From Trissonchulus latispiculum (taxonomy: Eukaryota > Nematoda > Enoplea > Enoplida > Ironidae), in NCBI GenBank assembly GCA_030248195.1, contig JASAND010020115.1, positions 46,762 to 110,761 of the forward strand: DNA of 64,000 bases. Reading direction: 5' to 3'. Below the pieces are notes generated by a model. That model saw nothing but the letters and a program-made list of their open reading frames with translations. It was not told where the DNA came from and did not search any database. Both the position numbers and the translations under genes were made by a program. This document shows, in pieces, positions 43,378-55,032 of this stretch (position 1 is the stretch's first letter; every line of letters starts with the position of its first letter).

Positions 43378-46300
43378 ACTCCTGTCTAAGTTTTTGTCAT
43401 AGTCCAGGCACAGTTGGATGTCGTGGACTGGATTGTGTCTGTGCCGAGGGCTTTGGTGGTCAATATTGTCAGCGCTGTCGCGAGCCACATCATTACATTG
43501 ATCCTAGGAGTCGTCTCTGCCGGCCTTGCCCCTGCTCAGTCCGCTCTTCCAGTGGCAACTGTGCCTTTGGTTGGTTTCTTTTTTCATTTTTTTCCTTTTC
43601 TTTCTGTTTCTTTCTTTTTCTTTCTTTTGTAGCCTGCTGTTTCATCCAGCTGGATGAGTCTGAACGTTGTTTCTATTCGCATTCTAGTATTTCTGCGTTA
43701 GTTTTATAACGTTTTTTAAAGTTTAACAGTTAAACAATCAGTGCAGGGTGTAGAATATGCACCTCAGTCGACTTGTTTAGTTGTTGCTGGGCAACTGTTG
43801 TAAACACCTGTGGATCTTGTATCTTTGGATCACGAAGTTTTCCAAGTTTGTCAAAATTATTGCAACTAACTTTTTTGGTTTTAAGTGTTTAGAAAATTTC
43901 CTATGTAGGTTCATTTTTGTTTGCTTGTTTTAGACAGAAGTGAGAATGCCACTGTTTGCGAGGAGTGTCTTCCCGGTCATACGGGTTTTCTTTGTGACAA
44001 ATGTCTTTCTCCTGCACACTCGTTTGATCCTGCGATAGGATCCTGTTTGAAGCCTGGTAAGGCGGACGTGGGTAAACTATTATATATGTATACCTGTAAA
44101 ACCTTTGTTGGACCCTATTATGCGGGCTTTCATTTGTGCAGTGATTAATCATTTTGGGGTTGAGGGGCTGTGGAAAAGTTTGAATTTTACATTATTCAGA
44201 GAATATAATATATATTATGTAGGAAACAGACTTGGTAGGGCTACACTGAAAATTCAGTTGGAAGTATATATGTACAAGTTTTGTTGTTGTACATACGTAT
44301 ACACAAGTCTTGCGCTGTTTCATAGAGTTCTTGTGTTGTCGGTGCGTCAAGTTCAACATTAAGACGTTTCTACGTTGCAAGACAACCTAATCAAGCGTGT
44401 GTATCACTGGCTGTTAGCGGTTGAAGTGGACGAAGGTTGCAGTTATTCTACAACAAATTCTTAAAACTACTAGGCTTGTTTCAGGGATTTTTTCTTGGGG
44501 TCCAAAAGTCCGAGTGACATGGAATTTGGAGGGGACAGGAGGGATACGAAGCTTTTTCTAACAATATGCAAAAAATAGCGCTATATTTGTAGTCTCCGAA
44601 AAAGTTAATCTTGAGTGCAAAAAAAGCAGATTTGGTCATGATAAAGGAATAGTCTCCGCGAAGCCGTAACTTTTGAAAATTTGGCCTTCTCAGCGATTTT
44701 TTTCTGGGCAAAATTTGGTGGATATCAAAATAGGCACCAACTTTGGAGGAGGGGGTGTTTATGCCCCCCTCCAGTAGACTAAACCCAGAACTAGACGTTT
44801 GCTAACAACAGTTGTCGATCTGCGATATTTTCCACGATTATGCCTTGTTCAGCGAAGCCGGCCCATACTATTGCATTTTTAACCTAGTCCTCTGTCCGTT
44901 TAAAACCTCAGCACACCAGGGTTTTTTGAAAATCGGGACTGTGTCAAACTTGTGTCCAGCTAATTTTATTTGTGTCCAGCTAAGAAAAGTTGTGTCCAGA
45001 AACAAAATTTCGCGCAGCGCTAATATAATATATTATATAATTATAGTATGTAGGGGCGGTATAGCGCCCCTACATAATATGGGTATAAAGGCGTCTGCGC
45101 GGCCCTCTGGAGACCGTGTTGGCCTGGTGCCAGCTAATTAGAGGTCCGGGAGTGGTAAAAAGGTTACCATCGTAAACAACTCGAGTAGTACTACAAGTAC
45201 CACCATACTTTTGGTTCGAATTCGAAACTTCGAATTTTTGCACTAGGCGATACATAGTTACCGTGCGTTTGTTTTTTTTTCTCGGTGAATAACGCTTATT
45301 GGAAATGCATTTTACGGCTAAGTGTTGGAACGATGTGGGCATTTTGGCACCATACTGCTATTATATGTTGGTAGACAGGATCCCCCCATGCTACCTTTTT
45401 TTGGTCATTTTGGCACCTGGCCAATTTTGGCTCTGTGCCAAGGTCCCAAAGTCGGACTTTCGCTATTTTTCGCAAATTTTGGTCACACTTTTCTAGAACT
45501 GGGTAGAAGCTGGAGAGGTCTAGTATCTTTAGATAGATAGATAGATAGATTTATTAGCACAAGCATTTAAATGTATATACGTATAAATATATGAGTTAGA
45601 CTAGTTAGTATGTAACATGGATTAAGTTCTAGGGGTGGATTTCAATTTTAAATTTCATGGAAAGGCTTGAGAGCAGCAAGTGAGTGGGGAGTTGACAGTC
45701 GCATCGGTGAGTATCAATCTTATCAGCTTTCTCTCTACGACAAACAAAACAGAGACAAATCAAGGATATGAAAAGAACAAAAAGCATAAACTAGAATAAT
45801 AAACGGAACCATAAACCGAAAATCAATAATTTAACAGAAGATAAACTAAGTAAAGAATGCTTATGCGGGGAGGAAACCTTGAGTAAAGGCATGAGACCCC
45901 CCTGGTTTACAAACAAATACTTAAGTGGGTCGTCTTAGATAGTTTGACTTGCAATACGGCATGAGATTAAATACCCTCATACGGTTTTCGAAGGTGGCTA
46001 AGGTAGACGCGTTGACGATTTCTAAGGGTAAGGAGTTCCAAACAGGGATTACTCTAACCGCAAAGAAAGTAAACCTGTGACTGGATCTTACAACAGGTTG
46101 TAGCAATTTTAATGATCGATTATTTCTAAGGTTAAGCTCAGGAGCAAAATCAAAAAACTCATTAAAGTCCAAGTCTATTTTGTTGTGAACGATTTGGTAG
46201 GTTAATTTTAGATCGGCAATCAGTCTACGTACTTCTAGCGGCTGTAGTTTTAACATTTCTAATCTATCCTTGTAATTCAGATCCCTTAGACCTCTGATCT

Positions 46301-49300
46301 GTCTAGTGATGGTTTTCTGAATTCTTTCAATCTTATCAATTAGACCAATTTGATGAGGGTTCCAAACAGGAGAAGCATATTCTAGATGGGGTCGGATGAA
46401 TGTTATGTAAAGTTTAACAAGAACTTCTGGACTTCTGCATTCGAAAGACCTTAATATTTGACCTAGGATTTGTCTAGCTCTTTTAGTAATTGTTTCTACG
46501 TGTACATTAAATTTCAGATCGTTTGTCAACATTACACCCAAATCTTTAACTGACGTAACATGTGGTAAAGCAATGCCACTGAGATTTAGATTAATTTGAA
46601 AACCTGGATCTTTTGTTGAAAATTACCAGTAAGGGTGCATAAAGTAACGAGGGGGATTTTTTAATTTCGCTCTGTAGCTTTCAGGAGATAGGCCCAAACT
46701 TTGCATTTTTTTGGCCTGTTTTGGGTAAAAGTTTCTAAGTCCCACTTTTACTAGAAATGGCCTAAAAGTCACTAAAAATGGCGTTTTTCGGCCTCGGGGT
46801 GGTCGTCATATATAGTAAATCGGGGTCGCTGAAAACGATGAGCATACTGCCGATACCGCCCGAAGTGACCACTGGTCAGCATGGCTCCCGTGGTTCCTCG
46901 CCCAGGGTCAAAGTTGGGAAAACTCACTCTAAACAGCGTTTTTCGGCGTCTTGGTCGGGGGCATATATAGTAAATCGACTATGCTCGTTTCAATGGGCAT
47001 ATCGCCGAAACCGACGGAAGTGACCACTGGTCACTACAGCCTACGGGGCCCATTGACCACTGGTCGAACGGCCTAAAACTGCGTTTTTCGGCGTTTTGGT
47101 CGGGGGCATGTATAGTAAATCGACTACGCTCGTTTCAATGGGCATATCGCCGAAACCGACGGAAGTGACCACTGGTCACTACAGCCTACGGGGCCCATTG
47201 ACCACTGGTCGAACGGCCTAAAACTGCGTTTTTCGGCGTTTTGGTCGGGGGCATATATAGTAAATCGACTACGCTCGTTCCAATGGGCATATCGCCGAAA
47301 CCGACGGAAGTGACCACTGGTCACTACAGCCTACGGGGCCCATTGACCACTGGTCGAACGGCCTAAAACTGCGTTTTTCGGCGTTTTGGTCGGGGGCATA
47401 TATAGTAAATCGACTACGCTCGTTTCAATGGGCATATCGCCGGAACCGGCGGAAGTGACCACTGGTAACTACAGCCTATGGCGCCTATTGACCACTGGTC
47501 AAACGGCCTAAAACTGCGTTTTTCGGCATTTTGGGCGGGGGCATATATAGTAAATCGACTACCCTAGTTTCAATGGGCATATCACCGAAACCGACGGAAG
47601 TGACCACTGGTCACTACAGCCTACGTAGCCCATTGACCACTGGTCAAACGGCCTAAAACAGCGTTTTGGGATGAATCGGATTTAGAGTTGCCGTTCGTTC
47701 TCTTCGAATGGCACTCAAAAAATATGTCTTTAGTCAGCGCTTATATTTAAATGGCTGAAATTATTGTTAACTGGATCACTGCTGTCATGGCTTACTGAGC
47801 CTGATTTGCAGGTTGTGTATAGTTTATAAGCTTACACAAATGGCGTAATGCCATGATGCATTAGACGCTTGGAGGAGAATCTTTAAAAGGACAGAAGGAC
47901 AAGAAACAAAAATGCTCCTCTGGAGCATGAAAAAAGTAATATGGGTGTTGGTGAGGTTGCAAAATCAAGAGAGGACTAGTCTTTAAAATGCTTAATATGG
48001 GGCTAGGTTCAAAATATGGGGCTAGGTTCAAAAATGAAGAGGACTAGGTTGTGAGCGAATTAATATGGGCACAGCTTCGCCGAACAACCCATATTCGCGG
48101 GATTTCACGCTTCGTCTTAGCTTTTGTCGCATACAGAGCTATCAATTTCAGTCAGTAATAAGAAATTTAAGAAGTTGAATACGTACTCATTGAATACAGT
48201 TGTTTGCATATACGTACTCTGTTAGACTAGCTAGGAATACATATGTGCGTAAATTATCATTTGGTCGGGTTGAACTGCGGCAAGCAACGAGAAGAGATCT
48301 AAGGACATGAGGCTAAAGCTATTGGATCAAGCAGGGAGGAAATATAGAAGGTCAGAGTCCTAAGATTATTCTTGAAATGTAAATTTTCCGTATACATGAA
48401 TAAAACGCACTGGTTAGTATAAAACGTTTCTCAAAGAAAAAGTTTGACTAACTATAAACTAAACGTAGCGTGGATGGATATGCATACTGATACACATTTA
48501 TAAACCGCGAATATGGGTTGTTCGGCGAAGCTGTGCCCATATTAATTCGCTCACAACCTAGTCCTCTTCTATTTTTGAACCTAGCCCCATATTTTGAACC
48601 TAGCCCCATATTAAGCATTTTAAAGACTAGTCCTCTCTTGATTTTGCAACCTCACCATCACCCATATTACTTTTTTCATGCTCCAGAGGAGCATTTTTGT
48701 TTCTTGTAATATATTATATATTATATAAGTGGTATTTAACGCGAATATTTTAGTGTAGGAATAAAATTTGTTATTATGCGAATAAATTATATATAGTTGT
48801 CTATTGTTTGCAATTGTCTAGCAATTTGCAAGGGTCACCGATGCCACACTTTTCTTGTTGACGTCGCAAGCCACAGGACAAGAATTTTGACAAGAATATA
48901 AAATTTAAACGTAGTGATGCGGGAGATCTGGGGGGCGGAGCCCCCAGAAGCTGAGAAAATTTTGTTAAACTGATGAAAATCCTTGATGGAAACACTCAAA
49001 ACTTTGATTTCGGCAGCCAGTAAAGACCCAAAATATAAACAAACTGCCACAGGGCGAAAATTGTTTAAAATTATGGTTTGGCAACAATTACAAATGGGTT
49101 ATTCTCTTGTGCAATTTTGTGTCTAAACTGGTTAGGTATGTAAGTATATATTTCCACGACTCTGTATATACAACGAATGCACACAACTTCACAGAACACT
49201 AGAGTGAGTGTGGTTACTATGTGTACGCAAGTTCTTCTTCAGATATTTTAGGAAATTAGTTTATATATACTAAAAGAATTTCATTGCATAAGCCTTCACT

Positions 49301-52169
49301 AAGTATTCTATCTCGGATAGGACTGAAAGATATGGATATAGAAATTCGCGCCGACGGCCCGGAAACTTTTTGGAATTTTCTGCAAAAAGTACCTGAAACA
49401 CTTGTATTTATTATCAGAGATAACTGAAAATTTTTACTCAAGGTCAAAAATTTTTGCGGAACTTTACGCAGAGCTCCGAAAAAGATGCGGAATTTCGCAG
49501 TTTTTTTCGGCGGAGCCCCCCAGAAGCCGAAGAATTTTTTAAATACTAGCCTTCTAAGAAATTAATATTGGCTAATTTTTGCACAAATAATGGCTAAAGT
49601 TACCTTGAAATTTCAACTGCCAAATCGAACTAACTTCATGGATTTGCTAAAGAAACTTCGTCCTAGCGGTGGATTTTCTAAGATATTAAATTAAGTTAAA
49701 TACAAATATACATAAATAAAATAAGTAAAAATAGAAATGTATAAGCATAAGAGTACGTATGGAATGGAATGGAATGGAATGAACAACCGCCCCACAGTGC
49801 ACTCTGGTTTTTCCATATATACATAGATACGTATATATGCAGCTTAAGAAGATCTAGAGTATACCGCACTGTGGACCCTCCTCTAGGACTGCATTAGTTC
49901 GGCCATAAGCCCTACTACTCACATCAGCAATAAAAAATACAATACCACATCCACAATCATACATTCAGCAGCCTAGCTCAGAGCCCCTGAATATGGGTCA
50001 CATTTTTTTTTGTTTTTTAAGTTTTTTTTTTAAAAAAAAAGGCGGGGGGGGTGGGAATTTTAGGTCGTAGGTACATATTTGCGGAACGATTAACCAAGTT
50101 AAGATAGGTGGCCAAAGCCTAAAGGAGAAAAAATGTAAGGATAAGAGCGGGGGGGGTCTGGGGGGGGCGATAGCCCCCAGAAAAGTTAGAGCTTTTTTTA
50201 AGATTTGGGATGCTCAGGAATTTTTTCTGGACACTTCTCTATGAAAAATTAAGCTGTGTCTACCTTGTATCCAGCTAAAAATTTTTGTGTCCATCTAAGA
50301 AAATTTGTGTCTGGACACGCTCCTGGACACAAAAAAACCGTGCAGCACACACACTACATTTTTCAAAACTGCTCCCCTTGAGCACTTTTCTTTGTTGCTT
50401 AACGTGTCGGAATGGAAACGTATTTTGAATAAGTTGCTAATTTTGCTTATTCATTGACAGTACATAATATATACGATTTTCAGGACCAAGTAGCCTCAAT
50501 TTGACTCAAGATTCATCGGATGATTTGCTCATTTCTTCCAACTTCTCTCCCCTCTCCGATTCGTCCTTTCATGCCCAAATCCATCTGGTGGTTGTGATCT
50601 CCTGTCTTTCCATCGCCTTGGTTCTCACCGCTCTCAGTCTGCTGTCCTTTTGGCTCTATAGACGATACTCCCACAAGGTACAGGAGTAGGACGTATATGT
50701 ATATGTATGTATGTATGTATGTATAGATCTGGCTATGGAAGGTTTAGTCCGGGCTACGTGCTCGGGTTGCGGTACAAATTGTACTTTTGAGATCACTGTC
50801 TAATCTTACGTATATACATATAAAAATGTTTAATAAAATGGCGCTTGCGTGGTTGTATTAGCTGCTTTTGAAAGTATAAAGATGACTATTGTCTAGTAGT
50901 CTAAAAGTTTGCTTGAATATGGAAGATCACTACTTTTGAAAAAGTGAACATTTCGCTAAAATCGACCCCAAATTTCAGTATCAAAAGTATGCTCATTATA
51001 TTTTATGTTATTAAGAAGCCCAGTGTCTATACTTTTGAAATATATAAGTTAGGCACTGATCGAGGTAGTCATAGCGGAGCAGCATAGCGGTTTCCGTAAA
51101 AAACCCCGTTGTGGCCAATGTTACCCCACTGGCCATTGTTACCCCATTTTACCGTATATGTTAGGTCCTAAGTGTAAAATCGTCACGTTGTGTAGGTATT
51201 AGGTGTGAACGTAGAATTTACCAAGTTTGGCCTAAATTTTCAAACAAATTTCCGGCTTCGCCGGATTTTTACCTAAATTTCCACTATTTTAGCTTAAAAA
51301 AACAGCAAAAATTTGTTATTTTTTAGCAATTTTTAGCATTTTTTACACAAAAAAACCTAAACATTTGTCAAAACATATGGCCCCCCCATTTTCGGTGAGC
51401 CGCGCGCTTCTTCGAGCCCCCCCCCATAAATTTTGGCCTAGAAGTAAGCCAGCCACCCTCCCCACTAGCATAAGCCCAGCGTATTGCTAGTCTTGTTCTA
51501 TGTTTTCTAATCTCATCTCATGTCTAATCTCCTATGTTGTTGTTGTTGTTGTTGTAGAGGAAACGCTACGGCAGACTTGGTGCAGAGTCCGATGATATCG
51601 GTGGCGGTGGTGGCAGCATCCTGTTGAGTGAATCACTTCGCTGTCAGTCGCCCTCCGAATGGGGGGAGGACGGAGCTGGAGAAATTATGGATCCGTGTTC
51701 CTATTCCGGTGCTCCTCCGGATTCCTTGGGAGAAAAGGGGGCAGGAGAGGGCTATTTTGAGGACTGGCCTGATCTGGGACAGGGGCCGGAAACGGATCCA
51801 CTAAGTAGATTTGATGCTACTTTCCCCTCGGGTGGAGGGGCTGGGGGTCGCCTATGGCGCCAGGATTTGAGCGGTACCCGGCTGCTCCAATCTAGTCGGG
51901 ATGATTCCAGTGGATTGCGGAAATCTGGCGGCACTACTGGCGGTAGACGGTCTATGCCGGCTGGAGGACTGGCCGGGATGCGGCTCCATCATAATCCCGG
52001 GGCTGAAGGGAGCTCTCGCTTGAATGAGGGTGGGTGCTCCGGTTCCACCCCCTCACCTCTGGTGTTGCCTCGACGATTGGTCCGACCCAAGGATTTGAAG
52101 GGACTGTGTCCTCAGTCCGCTGAAGGGGTCAGACTGCTGTCGCCGGGGGCTCATGGTGAAATGGTTTGA
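43378..52169 (+). CDS. Type I membrane protein with laminin-type EGF repeats (3' exons only)
   Basis: Four exons with consistent phases: 43378-43569, 43934-44056, 50484-50677 and 51558-52169 (TGA stop). The first two encode cysteine-rich repeats of laminin-EGF style (CVCAEGFGGQYCQRC, then CEECLPGHTGFLCDKC). The third has a serine- and aspartate-rich stalk and one transmembrane helix (IHLVVVISCLSIALVLTALS and onward), then basic WLYRRYSHK as a stop-transfer signal. The last encodes a 203-residue cytoplasmic tail rich in Gly, Ser and Asp with no known domain. Laminin EGF followed by a helix and a tail recalls the MEGF8/attractin group, but the kelch and CUB parts that would prove it are not in view. 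The N-terminal exons lie upstream, not located. The donor after 43569 (GTTGGT) is weak. An AATAAA at about 52820 may end the transcript. Confidence 0.8.
44481..44780. repeat. Dispersed G-rich repeat in intron of the EGF gene
   Basis: It contains GCGAAGCCG followed by TTTTGAAAATTTGG, as in the elements at 12145 and 51230, between G-rich edges. Borders could not be fixed. Confidence 0.35.
45533..46625 (-). mobile_element. 5'-truncated LINE (non-LTR retrotransposon)
   Basis: On the minus strand this ends in a (TCTA)n tail (45533-45552 on the plus strand), the usual 3' microsatellite of CR1/Jockey-type LINEs. It is cut off at the 5' side near 46625. The frame at 45921-46541, open further upstream to about 46620, encodes the last part of a reverse transcriptase: DLGV..., then a helical region and YITFIRPHLEYASPVWNPHQ. 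The catalytic YxDD region is lost, so it is inactive. About 370 bp of 3' UTR follow. It lies in the large intron of the EGF gene, in reverse orientation. Confidence 0.8.
46781..47665. repeat. 145-bp minisatellite, about six units
   Basis: The word GCGTTTTTCGGC recurs at 46936, 47081, 47226, 47371 and 47516, exactly 145 bp apart, with a diverged first unit (46781, 155 bp) and a partial last one at 47661. Each unit carries two copies of TGACCACTGGTC-type inverted words about 35 bp apart and TATATAGTAAATCGACTA. Middle units are nearly identical while edge units are more diverged. Open frames on both strands are by-products. Confidence 0.9.
47899..48707. mobile_element. Foldback element with 205-bp arms
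   Basis: Arms 47899-48106 and about 48498-48707 are near-perfect reverse complements around a 390-bp AT-rich loop. Ends read ACAAGAAACAAAAATGCTCC and its complement. Each arm includes the small hairpin ATGCTCCTCTGGAGCAT and a duplicated ATGGGGCTAGGTTCAAAA word. No frame crosses the loop. No clear target duplication. Confidence 0.75.
48708..50483. other. Rest of the large intron of the EGF gene
   Basis: No exon seen. It holds a (GGAAT)4 microsatellite at 49761-49780, GGGGGCGGAGCCCCC hairpins near 48930 and 49505, a CTGGGGGG...CCCCCAG hairpin near 50158, and GTGTCCAGCTAA words near 50260-50300 shared with 44955-45000. Confidence 0.5.
51230..51480. repeat. Reverse copy of the 12145-type element (partial)
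   Basis: Read on the minus strand, GGCTCACCGAAAATGGGGGG, then TTTTTGTGTAAAAA and TCCGGCGAAGCCGG, follows the same order as in 12170-12345. It lies just before the last exon of the EGF gene. The left border is uncertain. Confidence 0.5.
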
Positions 52170-54438
52170 GGGAGGATTTTCTAGGGGTTCGTTTGATAGG
52201 GAAATTAAGTATTTAGGGGGGAGTTTACTTTAGAGTAAAGAAACGGACGTGTTTTTTTACCTTGTTTCACTGTCATGATGTATTAATTTGACGTAATTTA
52301 TAATTTTAAAAATTGTACTTTAATTCCAAGTTATATGTAAATTAAGTATGGATCAATTAATTCCTGGATTCTTTCCCTTTGACGAGTCACTTGTTCGTGT
52401 AACAGTAGTTACATTAAATAGGGATTTGATACACGGTACTACTACACTGTATTAAGACTTAAAATTTCGGGGTGTCAGTTTCTAAAAGTTGGACAAATTT
52501 GGGAGGGGGTATTGACAGTTCTGTAATATTTCTCATGTTAGGTAATTCTTATGTAATGTTTCTCATGATGCAAGTATGTATGTACTTTCCTTTTTATTTT
52601 TTGTGCCATGCTGCGCGTCAATTAACGAGTGGTTGTGCTTCGTTTGTTGCTGTTGTAAGGCTCCATTTTGAGCCTTCCTGTAACTATCAATCTACGTATA
52701 TCTATCTTTGACTATATTATATATTAAGCATTACGTTATGTATATACGTAGGTACTTTCATTCTTTCATTCTTTGGGGGGGATCCCGAGCAAATCACGTG
52801 GTGTTAGTATAGTAAACAAATAAATTTTATTACTTGACTTGGTATGCTTCCAATTGTGTTTATATACGCTGATTTTTTATACTACGTAATGTTTTGATCT
52901 TTCAAACTTAATCTCATTGATGATTATGCAGTCTTGTTTTTGTTATTGTACCCAGTACCGCTTCTTTATGCATTTTTTATGTTCAGTGTAATATATTCTT
53001 TCTTATACTTAAAACATTCTGTTTGTGAAAATCTGTACCTGTTGTTGTAGTTGTTTGAATAGGTACGTATGTATACCTAATATGTAATGTAGAATACTTA
53101 TATTATATTCTTAAGTCTTTTTATTTCTTTATTAGAATTTGATTGTTTGGGAATTATTTTAAATATACGTCGGTTGTTGTCTGGCTTTTTCCTACAAGGG
53201 GGGGCGCCCCCCAGAACTCTAAAGTGTCCGGAAAATAGGGTTTTTTGAGGTTACTTTTTGAAACGTTTTTCCGGCTACACCGACTTCAGACCTGGGGGGG
53301 GGGACCGCCCCCCAGACTTTGTTCCCGGAAATATTTGGCTAGGAAAAAGCCAGGTTGTAGTTGTTTAAATAGGTTATTGGTAATTTCTCGTAAATCATAT
53401 TCTTAAATTTCTTTATTTCGAACTGGATTATTTCAGATCTGTTTCAGAAGGGAATAAAAATTCATCATTCTAACCTCTAATTTAGTGAGTATTTTAATCT
53501 GCAATGTTGACTATATAAACCTAAAATCAATGTACCTTTTGTTTTTGTAGTCTTTGCGTCTCCCCTTTGTTATGGCCTTACTTATTTGTGCTAATTCGAA
53601 CCTTTTTTCCATGCTTTATCATACTATGCCATGCCATTTTCTGTGTGCATAATTTATTGTTCAGTTTAGTGATGTTACTAATTTTCTTGGCTTATATTTT
53701 ATCCATGTAACTTTCGTCTCTGGTGCTATGCTTAGTGTTTGGAGGGAGACAGTGTATTTTTATCGTTCATTGTGTATATAATAATATGACATAAGATGTA
53801 TGTGCACGAGCATTTTAGTACCTGTATTTTTATAGCTTGTTATGCAAAGCAGATGGTGCAAACTTCATTGACATTTCTATTGACACTCTTTTTCAAACCC
53901 AAAACTGTGTCCTTAAGCTTCTTATTTTAGATAAATTAAAATTTTGCATTCTTATTTCACAAAATTTCCGTGGTTGTTTCTGATGAGGGTTGAGTATTGA
54001 AATTTCTTACCGATAATGCTCACTAGAAGAGCCCGGACAAAATGACGAAAAGACGAACGAAAATGTGGGAGAATGCGAGAGTTCCACTTTGTGAGCAGTA
54101 CCGGAATTTTTGGGCCGGAATACTTTCATTTCCTGTGTTTACGTTTATGCCTATTTTCTATTGCTATTTTCAATTTCATCTTTCTTTATAATTGGAGCTT
54201 TTTTTATGTGTTGGACTTTTTCATTCCAGAAGCAGTTGTGCGTAACTTTTTGTCTTTCTGCGATTGTTTTATCTGTGCCGTGCTTTGTTTTGTATTATTT
54301 TAGCTGACCAATAAATTGGCGTTAAATATAATATTAATAGCTTGCTTAGGTTAGGAATTAATAAGGTAGGTTTATGGATAATGTGAGTTTAGCAGGAGTA
54401 CATGATATTAGCAAGAGTCCATGATTTTGTCCTATATA
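52170..54438. other. 3' UTR of the EGF gene, then intergenic
   Basis: Apart from the small element at 53181 and a probable polyadenylation signal at about 52820, this is AT-rich DNA. Short open frames near 52472 and 54073 are hydrophobic but show no start context, splice signals or domain. Confidence 0.5.
53181..53353. mobile_element. 173-bp element with CTGGCTTTTTCC ends
   Basis: Inverted ends CTGGCTTTTTCCTA and TAGGAAAAAGCCAG are flanked by GTTGT on both sides (53176-53180 and 53354-53358). Inside are two G-run/C-run hairpins. The 5-bp duplication and CTGGCTT ends match the element at 12145. Confidence 0.6.
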
Positions 54439-54441
54439 TTA

Positions 54442-55029
54442 GAAGAAGAGTAAGTCACTAGAGGGCTCCTCTTCTTGGCATTGCGTATTGGTGCTCCGAC
54501 CACAATACGCGAATGTTCCCCCGTTTTGGGGGGGGTCGACAGGTATAGCCCCCTCTGTTTGGTGGGGGGTAGTCGAAAGTGGTCCCCGTTTCGTGGGGGG
54601 GGGGTAGCCAAAAGTGGTGCCCGTTTGGGGGGGGGTCGCTGAAAGAGGTCCCCCTTTGTGGGGGGAGGGTCGCTCAAGCAGGCTAAGTTTTGCTCATTCT
54701 GATTGGCTGTTGGCGACCCCCCCAAACGGGGACCACTTTTTGTGACCCCCTCCAAACGGGGACCTCTTTCAGCGACCCCCCCCAAACGGGAACCCATTTT
54801 CGAATAGAACAAAAACTACCGTAATCCTCTACTCTACCCGCCACCAACCGGAGGGGGGGGTTTCTGCAATCTGATTGGCTGTTGGCTACCCCCCCCCCAC
54901 CAAACGGAGGGAGTATGCAATGTCGATTTGGTCGACCCCCCCCCAAACGGGGGAACATTCGCGTATTGTGGGCGGAGCACCGTTACGCAATGCAGTGAAG
55001 AGAAGCCCTCTAGTGGCTTACTCTTCTTC
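54442..55029. mobile_element. 588-bp foldback MITE with TTA duplication
   Basis: Inverted ends GAAGAAGAGTAAG and its complement are flanked by TTA on both sides (54439-54441 and 55030-55032), as in PIF/Harbinger-type elements. Each arm has about 100 bp of matching sequence (ACAATACGCGAATGTTCCCC). The middle is a series of about 35-bp repeats built on CCCCCCAAACGGGGACC in both orientations. Confidence 0.7.
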
Positions 55030-55032
55030 TTA

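Noticed and set aside
46778..47324. Open frames in both directions
   Set aside because: They fall in the 145-bp minisatellite and reflect its repeat, not a gene.
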